Shown here piece by piece: positions 6,506-11,732 of a stretch of 11,732 bases of DNA (position 1 is its first letter; the number at the start of each line of letters is the position of its first letter). The translations under genes were made by a program, and so were the position numbers. The notes beneath the pieces are model-generated. The model had not been told where the DNA came from. It worked only from the letters and a program-made list of their open reading frames with translations, and did not search any database. Origin of the DNA: DATEHQ01 sp035279525 (lineage in GTDB: Bacteria > Chloroflexota > Dormibacteria > Dormibacterales > Dormibacteraceae); the NCBI GenBank assembly GCA_035279525.1, contig DATEHQ010000199.1:1-11732 (forward strand). Reading direction: 5' to 3'.

Positions 6506-7209
6506 CGTCGATCCTCGTCACCCGTCCGGCCGCAGGGCGCGACCCGATCGTCCGCCTGCTCGAGTCGCGTGGCTACCGCGTTCACGCGGTGGCGACGCTG
6601 ATGATCGAACCGGCCGGCAACGAGGCGTCGGTCCCGGCCGGCTGCGACTGGATCGTCTTCACGAGCATGGAGGGCGTGAACGCGCTGCGCACCCTTCCGC
6701 GCGATGCGCGTTATGCGGCGGTCGGAGAGGCGACCGCCAACGCGCTGCGCGCGCGCGGAGTGGAGCCTTCTTTTGTGCCTGGCACTTCGAATGGAGCCTC
6801 GCTCGGCGCCGCGATGCCCGACGTGGAGGGCAAGCGTGTGGCTCTGGTCCGCGCGGCCACGGCAGCGCCAGACCTGCCGGAAGTCCTGCGCCGGCGAGGC
6901 GCGCTGGTCGAGGAGGTCACCGCCTACCGGACGGTCGAAGGCCCTGACTCCTCGCGAGAGCCCATCAGGACCGCCCTCGCCGACCCCGACCTGGCGGCGG
7001 TCGTGTTCGCTTCAGGCTCAGCTGTCCGGGGCTTTGCGACGCTGGCGGGTGATGTGCGTCCGCGAGCGGTCACGATCGGACCGCGCACCTCGCTCGTCGC
7101 ACGCGAGCTGGGCTTCGAGGTGATCGCCGAGTCTGCGTCCCAGGATGCCGAGTCGCTTGCCGCCGCCGTGGCCGCGGCGATACCGCTGAAGGAGAAGCGC
7201 CATGCGTGA
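6502..7209 (+). CDS. hemD: Uroporphyrinogen-III synthase
   Basis: A 235-residue cytoplasmic enzyme that cyclises hydroxymethylbilane with inversion of ring D to give uroporphyrinogen III. HemD sequences diverge strongly, but several family landmarks are present: the opening ILVTRPAAGRDP, the first-domain strand DWIVFTSMEGVNAL, AAVGEATANAL, the LPEVLRRRGALVEEVTAYRT crossover, VVFASGSAVRGF and the closing TIGPRTSLVARELGFEV followed by ESLAAAV. The frame stays open far upstream inside hemC, but translation must begin at the GTG at 6502, which overlaps the hemC stop as GTGA and gives the normal N terminus. The 3' end carries the strong ribosome-binding site of hemB and overlaps that gene by 8 bp. 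Its position between hemC and hemB is typical. Confidence 0.93.
   Translation: MTSILVTRPAAGRDPIVRLLESRGYRVHAVATLMIEPAGNEASVPAGCDWIVFTSMEGVNALRTLPRDARYAAVGEATANALRARGVEPSFVPGTSNGASLGAAMPDVEGKRVALVRAATAAPDLPEVLRRRGALVEEVTAYRTVEGPDSSREPIRTALADPDLAAVVFASGSAVRGFATLAGDVRPRAVTIGPRTSLVARELGFEVIAESASQDAESLAAAVAAAIPLKEKRHA
7189..7194 (+). promoter_or_regulatory. Strong ribosome-binding site for hemB
   Basis: AAGGAG ends 7 nt before the ATG at 7202. It is the clearest Shine-Dalgarno sequence in the operon and lies inside the hemD coding region. It fixes the hemB start and suggests that HemB is initiated independently, while several neighbouring genes rely on GTGA coupling without an obvious site. Confidence 0.75.
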
Positions 7210-8209
7210 GCTCGTCAGGTTGCAGGTCACAACGCCCGGCGCGCGGCGGCCGCGACGCCTCCGGCGCAGCGCGGCGGTGCGACGCCTGGTTCGCGAGACA
7301 CGCCTCGACCCGGCTTCCTTCATCGCGCCGCTCTTCGTCACCTCCGGCCGCAATCGCCGCGAAGAGATCTCGTCACTGAAGGGGCACTCCCGCCTCAGCC
7401 CTGACCTTGCGCTGGCCGAGGCGCATCGCCTGGCGAAGCTCGGTGTGGGCGGCATCCTTCTCTTCGGCATCCCGGATTCCAAGGACGCCGAGGGACGCGC
7501 GGCGGCTGACGACAACGGACCTGTGCCCTCGACCCTTCGGCTCCTTAAACGGGAGGGGCTCCCGATCGTGCTCGCCGCCGACGTATGCCTCTGCGAGTAC
7601 ACGACGCACGGCCACTGCGGTGTGCTCGACGGGGAGCGAATCGACAACGACGCCACGCTTCCCCTCCTGGCCGAAGCGGCGGTGGCGTATGCGCAGGCCG
7701 GCGTGGACATGGTTGCTCCGAGCGCGATGATGGACGGCCAGGTTGCCGCGCTGCGCTCAGGGCTCGATGCTGCGGGCCTCGGCGACACGGCGATCGTGGC
7801 GTACGCGTCGAAACACGCTTCGGTCTTTTACGGTCCGTTTCGCGAAGCGGCCGGCTCGACCCCGGGATTCGGCGACCGCAAGTCGTACCAGATGGATTCC
7901 GCCAACGGGCGCGAGGCGCTGCTCGAGCTCGAGCTCGACGCCCAGGAAGGGGCCGACGTGCTCATGGTCAAGCCCGCGATCACGTGCCTGGACCTCCTCG
8001 CGCGCGCGCGCGACAGGTTCGATCTTCCCCTGGCCGCGTACCAGGTGAGCGGCGAGGCCGCGATGATCGAGGCGGCGGCAGAACGCGGTTGGATCGACAG
8101 GCGAGGGGCCATCCTCGAATCGCTCACCGCGATCGTCCGGGCCGGCGCGGACACGGTCGTGACGTATTTCGCCGCCGACGCGGCCGACTGGTTGAGCCGG
8201 ACGTCGTGA
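7202..8209 (+). CDS. hemB: Delta-aminolevulinic acid dehydratase (porphobilinogen synthase), zinc type
   Basis: This 335-residue enzyme condenses two 5-aminolevulinates into porphobilinogen, the first common step of tetrapyrrole synthesis. The Schiff-base lysines are Lys204 in YASKHASVFYGPFR and Lys257 in VLMVKPA. Three cysteines in DVCLCEYTTHGHCG (Cys129, Cys131, Cys139) form the catalytic zinc site, so this is the Zn-dependent class rather than the Mg-only class that has Asp there. APSAMMDG, FGDRKSYQMD and YQVSGE are further family blocks. The N terminus is a basic Arg-rich arm of about 30 residues, as in other bacterial HemB. The start is ATG 7202, preceded by AAGGAG and overlapping hemD by 8 bp. 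Its stop overlaps the next GTG. Length and motifs are intact; identity is firm. Confidence 0.98.
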   Translation: MRELVRLQVTTPGARRPRRLRRSAAVRRLVRETRLDPASFIAPLFVTSGRNRREEISSLKGHSRLSPDLALAEAHRLAKLGVGGILLFGIPDSKDAEGRAAADDNGPVPSTLRLLKREGLPIVLAADVCLCEYTTHGHCGVLDGERIDNDATLPLLAEAAVAYAQAGVDMVAPSAMMDGQVAALRSGLDAAGLGDTAIVAYASKHASVFYGPFREAAGSTPGFGDRKSYQMDSANGREALLELELDAQEGADVLMVKPAITCLDLLARARDRFDLPLAAYQVSGEAAMIEAAAERGWIDRRGAILESLTAIVRAGADTVVTYFAADAADWLSRTS

Positions 8210-8892
8210 CTGACCGCAGGTTCGTCCACGCGCTCGCCCTCGGCCTGGATCCGGCGTGGCGCCGCCTCCCGGACGCGGAACGCTGCGCCTCTGCCGAGGA
8301 GCTGGAGGCCGCCGTCGAGGCGGAGTCGGAGGTCATGACGTTCGCCTACTCGATGGTGGGCCTTCAGCCTGGGGTCGAGCTGCTGCTCTGGAGCCTGGGC
8401 GCTTCGCTCGAGTCGCTGGAGGAGAGCGCCGCGTCGATCTTGAACTCCGGCATGGGCCGATGGATGCGGACGGAGCAGAGCCTGCTCGGCATCATCCAGC
8501 AGTCGCAGTATGTGAAGAAACCGACGCGGCAGGAGCAGTCGCTGTTCGGCGGCGAACGGTCGCGCTACCTGATCGTCTACCCCTTCACGAAGAGCGCCGA
8601 TTGGTATCTGACCGGCCGCGAGGCGAGGCAGGAGATCATGAACGAGCACATGCGCGTCGGGCACCAGTTTCCCGAGGTGCGCCAGCTGCTCGCCAACAGC
8701 TTCGGCCTCGACGACATGGACTTCCTCGTCGCGTACGAAACGGACGACCTCGCGAGGTTCAGCGAGCTTGTGCGCACGCTGCGTGAGACGGAGAGCAGGC
8801 GCTCGACGGTGCGCGACACTCCGATCCTGACCGGGGTGCACCGGCCGATCCAGGAGATCACGACGCTGCTCGGAGCCCGGCCGCGGCGGTGA
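8206..8892 (+). CDS. hemQ: Coprohaem decarboxylase / chlorite dismutase-family protein (HemQ)
   Basis: This 228-residue Cld-family protein is expected to convert coprohaem III to haem b using H2O2, the last step of the CPD pathway. The N-terminal half shows the ferredoxin-like fold with LLLWSLGASLESLEE. The C-terminal half carries the catalytic Tyr125 in VYPFTKSADWYL and the likely proximal haem ligand His148 in NEHMRVGHQFPEV, followed by SFGLDDMDFLVAYETDDL and RETESRRSTVRDTP, which closely parallel actinobacterial ChdC. The Gly that normally follows the proximal His (EHG) is Met here, and the Tyr-to-His loop is short as in actinobacteria. The frame is open upstream through hemB, but the GTG at 8206 overlapping the hemB stop (GTGA) gives the proper length. 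Its place between hemB and hemE, with a coproporphyrin-type ferrochelatase downstream, argues for ChdC rather than a true chlorite dismutase. Confidence 0.88.
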   Translation: MTDRRFVHALALGLDPAWRRLPDAERCASAEELEAAVEAESEVMTFAYSMVGLQPGVELLLWSLGASLESLEESAASILNSGMGRWMRTEQSLLGIIQQSQYVKKPTRQEQSLFGGERSRYLIVYPFTKSADWYLTGREARQEIMNEHMRVGHQFPEVRQLLANSFGLDDMDFLVAYETDDLARFSELVRTLRETESRRSTVRDTPILTGVHRPIQEITTLLGARPRR

Positions 8893-9917
8893 GCCGCTTC
8901 ATCGACGCCGCTCGCCGCAGGCCGGTCGACGTCACGCCCGTGTGGCTGATGCGCCAGGCCGGGCGGTCGCTGCCCGAATACCGCAAGCTGCGCGAACGCT
9001 GGTCACTGCTCGACATCGTGGCGCAGCCCGATCTCTGCGCGGAGGTCACGCTCCAGCCGGTGCGCCGTCTCGGCGTGGACGCGGCGGTGATGTTCGCGGA
9101 CATCATGCTTCCGCTGCGCGGCATGGGCGTCGACTTCGAGCTGGTCGAAGACGTAGGCCCTGTGATCGCGTACCCGATCTGCGATGCGGCCGGCGTCGAT
9201 CGGCTCCAGGTCCCGTCGGGTGAAGAGGCGGCGCCCCAGGTCATAGATGCGCTGCGTCACGTGGTGGCCGAGTCTCCCGTGCCTGTCATCTCCTTCGCGG
9301 GGGCGCCGTTCACGCTCGCGAGCTACCTGATCGAAGGCCGGCCCAGCCGCGACTTCCTGAAGGTCAAGACATTCATGTACACGCAGCCGGAAGCTTTCGA
9401 CAGGCTGCTCGACAAGCTCGCCACCACGATGGCGCTGTACCTTCGGGCGCAGGTCGACGCCGGCGCGTCGGCCGTGCAGCTTTTCGATTCCTGGGTTGGT
9501 GCGCTCGCTCGGGAGGACTACGAATCGCGCGTCCTGCCTCACACGCGGGCGATTTTCAGCGCGCTCGATTCGGCCGGAGTGCCGCGGATTCACTTCGGCA
9601 CCAACACAGCGGGCCTGCTGGAGCCGATCGCCGCGAGTGGGACCGACGTCGTGTCGCTCGACTGGCGGATCCCGCTGGAGGTTGGATGGGAGCGCGTCGG
9701 TCATCGATTCGGCGTGCAGGGCAACCTCGACCCCGCGGTGCTGCTCGGGCCGCGCGAGCTCGTACGTGAGAGGGCGCGGGACGTGCTGCGCCGGGCCGGC
9801 GGCCGGCCGGGCCACATCTTCAACCTCGGCCACGGCGTGCATCCCTCCACTCCGCTCGAGAATCTGCAGGTCCTGGTCGACGAGGTGCACGCGTGGCAGG
9901 TAGCCGATGTCGCCTGA
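8889..9917 (+). CDS. hemE: Uroporphyrinogen decarboxylase
   Basis: A 342-residue cytoplasmic enzyme that removes four carboxylates from uroporphyrinogen III to give coproporphyrinogen III, the branch metabolite of the CPD pathway. The N-terminal signature PVWLMRQAGRSLPEYR places substrate-binding Arg22 and Arg26. Asp71 in MFADIMLP is the pyrrole-binding aspartate, GAPFTLASYLIEG holds the active-site Tyr, and NLGHGVHPSTP near the C terminus holds the conserved His. FDSWVGAL and GVQGNLDP are also present. Length is normal. The GTG start at 8889 overlaps the hemQ stop (GTGA), and no clear Shine-Dalgarno precedes it, so it probably depends on coupling. The 3' end overlaps hemH by 11 bp. Identity is firm. 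Confidence 0.97.
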   Translation: MSRFIDAARRRPVDVTPVWLMRQAGRSLPEYRKLRERWSLLDIVAQPDLCAEVTLQPVRRLGVDAAVMFADIMLPLRGMGVDFELVEDVGPVIAYPICDAAGVDRLQVPSGEEAAPQVIDALRHVVAESPVPVISFAGAPFTLASYLIEGRPSRDFLKVKTFMYTQPEAFDRLLDKLATTMALYLRAQVDAGASAVQLFDSWVGALAREDYESRVLPHTRAIFSALDSAGVPRIHFGTNTAGLLEPIAASGTDVVSLDWRIPLEVGWERVGHRFGVQGNLDPAVLLGPRELVRERARDVLRRAGGRPGHIFNLGHGVHPSTPLENLQVLVDEVHAWQVADVA

Positions 9918-10791
9918 GCCGAAGACCGGCCTGCTGTGCATGGCCTACGGCAGCCCCGCCGGCGAGGACTCGATCGAGGCCTACTACACGCACATCCGCG
10001 GCGGCCGCCGGCCCTCCGCGGAGGCGCTGGACGAGTTGAAAGGGCGCTACCGCGCGATCGGCGGATCGCCCCTCACAGCGATCACGCGACGTCAGGCGGC
10101 GGCCCTGGCGGAGCGACTCGGGATCCCCGCCTTCGTCGGCATGAAGCATTCCGCGCCCTTCATCGAGGATGGCGCCGCCGAGGCGGCGCGGGCAGGTGTC
10201 GAGCGCCTGGTCGGGCTCCCGCTCGCACCGCATTTCGCCGACATGAGCCTCGGCGCTTATGAGCGAGCGCTGGACAGCGCGTGGGAGGGTGAGCTGCTGT
10301 TCGTGCGCGGCTTTCATGAGCACCCCGCCTTCATCGCGGCGGTCGCGGGACAGCTTCGCGAAAGCTTCGAGGATCGACGTCCCGAAAGGCTGTTCTTCAC
10401 CGCCCACAGCCTGCCCGCGCGGATCGTCGCCGAGGGCGATCGCTACGACGAGCGGTTGCTCGAAAGTTGCCGCCTCGTGGCGTCGGCGATCGACCTGCCC
10501 CCCTGGGAGTTTGCGTTCCAGTCCGCCAGCACGACCGGCGAGCCATGGTTGGGCCCGGACCTGCTGACAGCGATCGAGGCGTCCGGCGCGACCGACGTCC
10601 TCGTCTGTCCGATCGGCTTCGTCGCCGACCACCTCGAGATCCTTTACGACCTGGACGTGGAGGCACAGCATTTCGCCCGCGAGCGGGGCATCAAGATCCG
10701 TCGCTCCGCGTCCTTCAACGCCCGGCCGGAATTCGTGGACGCGCTGGCCAGTGTCGTGCGCGACGCGCTGGCGGTTGCAGCGGCGACCTAA
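9907..10791 (+). CDS. hemH: Coproporphyrin ferrochelatase
   Basis: This 294-residue enzyme inserts Fe2+ into a porphyrin. It matches the Bacillus/Actinobacteria type (CpfC), which acts on coproporphyrin III before HemQ. Evidence: the N terminus LLCMAYGSPAGEDSIEAYY parallels the B. subtilis enzyme, with Tyr14 at the position of its Tyr13 iron ligand. YRAIGGSPLT, then HSAPFIEDG, then catalytic His167 in FFTAHSLP, QSAS with PWLGPDL, and Glu244 in FVADHLEILYDLD complete the active site. It is shorter than the ~310-360 of many homologues and has no Cys-rich C terminus, so it should lack a [2Fe-2S] cluster. The ATG at 9907 lies inside the hemE end, with a purine-rich GGCAGG upstream. Its TAA overlaps the TAG of the convergent gene by 4 bp, so there is no room for a separate terminator. 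It is probably the last gene of the operon. Confidence 0.96.
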   Translation: MSPEPKTGLLCMAYGSPAGEDSIEAYYTHIRGGRRPSAEALDELKGRYRAIGGSPLTAITRRQAAALAERLGIPAFVGMKHSAPFIEDGAAEAARAGVERLVGLPLAPHFADMSLGAYERALDSAWEGELLFVRGFHEHPAFIAAVAGQLRESFEDRRPERLFFTAHSLPARIVAEGDRYDERLLESCRLVASAIDLPPWEFAFQSASTTGEPWLGPDLLTAIEASGATDVLVCPIGFVADHLEILYDLDVEAQHFARERGIKIRRSASFNARPEFVDALASVVRDALAVAAAT

Positions 10792-11720
10792 CGCCAGGAC
10801 GTCGAGTCGAGGCCTGCCTCGAGCCAGTCGATGAGGGACGCGACCTTGGCCCAGTCCTCTGCCCTGCGGGCCTCGATCAGCTGGCGCAGCGCCCACGGTT
10901 CGATGGCGAGCAGCGCCTCCGCGCCCGAGCTGGCGTAGCGCACGAGCGCGTGGTGCACCGCGTCGTCGTAGCTGACGCCGGTGTTGCGGGCCAGGTTCTC
11001 GAACGTGGGTTTCGGATCGACCAGCCGCGACAGGGCGACGTCGTGGCGAAAGTTCTGGTCGCCATCACTCCCGGAGAGTACGTCCAGCTGGGAGAATCGC
11101 CCGTCATCCCTCGTATCGCCCGCTCGCCAGGCGACGGACCTGGAGAACTCCGGGCTTTCGAAAACGAACGAGTGGTACTCGCCGTTCTCGCCGCATGGGT
11201 CGACGCCGATCGACGTGATCTCATCGGCGAACCGCGCGTCGATGAGGCGACCGAGCCATGAGCGGTCGAGCCGGGTCGTGTCGACGCAGGTGACCACCGC
11301 TCGGCCTCCGGTTTCGACGAACTCGCGGACCAGCCGGCCGGGCGCTTCGCCCCACAGCGGCTCGACGTGCTCCAGCCCGGCCGCGACCACGCGTTCCTCG
11401 TACCACGCGCGCACGTCCGTCAGGTGGATGTCGCCGAGCACCACGCCCGTGAAGCCGGCGGCGCGCAATGCGGCAAGCTCGCCCCGCAGGCGCTCTTCCA
11501 TCTCAGGCCACGTGGTGGCGATGGCGCGAAGCTCGATACCCGCGGCGGCGGCCTGTGACTCCAGCATCTGGACCCGGGTGGCATGGAATCGCACCCGCCC
11601 CGTGGTGCTTTCGTAGAAATTGATGAGGCGACTCACGTGCCGCCCCTGAAGGCGGGCGCGGTGCAGGGCCAGAGCGCTGTCCTTGCCGCCCGACCACATC
11701 AACGCGTAGGCGCCTTTCAT
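10788..11720 (-). CDS. DUF71/Dph6-family PP-loop ATPase with C-terminal extension
   Basis: A 310-residue protein of the ATP-pyrophosphatase (N-type PP-loop) superfamily, COG2102 branch. The PP-loop SGGKDSALALH lies at 10-20. The diagnostic family motifs are GDIHLTDVRAWYEE (96-109) and GVDPCGENGEYHSFVF (172-187). In archaea and eukaryotes this family amidates diphthine on EF-2 (Dph6). Bacteria lack diphthamide, and comparative genomics has tied some bacterial members to B12 salvage, so the reaction here is undetermined: ATP-dependent amidation or a similar adenylation. Typical members are about 220-240 residues; this one carries an extra ~70-residue helical region (about 238-310), containing VSYDDAVHHALVRYASSGAE and EDWAKVASLIDWLE, that I do not recognise. 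The ATG at 11720 gives the standard N terminus, although the frame is open to the window end. It is convergent with hemH, with stop codons overlapping by 4 bp. Confidence 0.85.
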   Translation of the reverse strand: MKGAYALMWSGGKDSALALHRARLQGRHVSRLINFYESTTGRVRFHATRVQMLESQAAAAGIELRAIATTWPEMEERLRGELAALRAAGFTGVVLGDIHLTDVRAWYEERVVAAGLEHVEPLWGEAPGRLVREFVETGGRAVVTCVDTTRLDRSWLGRLIDARFADEITSIGVDPCGENGEYHSFVFESPEFSRSVAWRAGDTRDDGRFSQLDVLSGSDGDQNFRHDVALSRLVDPKPTFENLARNTGVSYDDAVHHALVRYASSGAEALLAIEPWALRQLIEARRAEDWAKVASLIDWLEAGLDSTSWR

Positions 11721-11732
11721 CGGATCATGGTG

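Noticed and set aside
7585..8205. Possible N-terminal extension of HemQ of about 200 residues within hemB
   Set aside because: The frame is open only because of GC bias. The extension is Arg-rich with no family similarity, and the GTG at 8206 gives the normal HemQ length.
9820..10896. Long minus-strand open frame opposite hemH
   Set aside because: It shadows a well-defined ferrochelatase and has low-complexity Arg/Gly/Ala composition and no motif.
1..11732. Mobile elements, CRISPR arrays, tRNA or rRNA genes
   Set aside because: No transposase or integrase, terminal repeats, spaced repeats, or RNA-gene signatures were seen. The excisionase-like HTH at 4986 is a regulator domain here, with no phage genes nearby.

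Overview
The window comes from a high-GC bacterial chromosome and is almost fully coding, with only two short gaps that matter. Identity is inferred from content only. The haem genes are of the coproporphyrin-dependent (CPD) type used mainly by Gram-positive and related lineages: a Cld-family HemQ/ChdC plus a Bacillus-like ferrochelatase. A membrane-anchored sortase is also present. Frequent GTG starts, GTGA stop/start overlaps and apparently leaderless promoters fit a deep Actinomycetota, Chloroflexota or Dormibacterota-like organism. I cannot place it more precisely without a search.

Layout. (1) 15-632, +: a class D/E-like sortase, convergent with the next block. (2) 4342-648, -: two half-size ABC exporter subunits joined by a GTGA overlap. 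Their nucleotide-binding motifs are complementary: one degenerate Walker B/H-loop and one degenerate signature, the signature of an asymmetric heterodimeric exporter. (3) 4423-4929, +: a MarR-family regulator divergent from the exporter. The AT-rich gap 4343-4422 holds two overlapping divergent promoters whose -35 hexamers are the two arms of one palindrome, the likely MarR operator. (4) 4986-10791, +: a compact operon of a BldC/MerR-like regulator followed by hemC, hemD, hemB, hemQ (chdC), hemE and hemH (cpfC). (5) 11720-10788, -: a PP-loop ATPase of the DUF71/Dph6 family with an extra C-terminal region, convergent on the operon and overlapping its last stop codon.

How they work together. 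HemB condenses 5-aminolevulinate to porphobilinogen, HemC polymerises it, HemD closes the ring to uroporphyrinogen III, HemE gives coproporphyrinogen III, HemH/CpfC inserts iron into coproporphyrin III and HemQ/ChdC decarboxylates coprohaem to haem b. The early enzymes (HemA, HemL) and the oxidase CgoX/HemY are not in this window. The first gene of the operon is a DNA-binding protein with an unrecognised helical C-terminal domain, translationally coupled to hemC. Direct repeats with 10-bp spacing lie at its promoter, so it is a good candidate for an uncharacterised regulator of haem synthesis. The MarR-controlled exporter lies immediately upstream, and only 56 bp separate marR from the haem operon. 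A functional link such as porphyrin export is possible but unproven.
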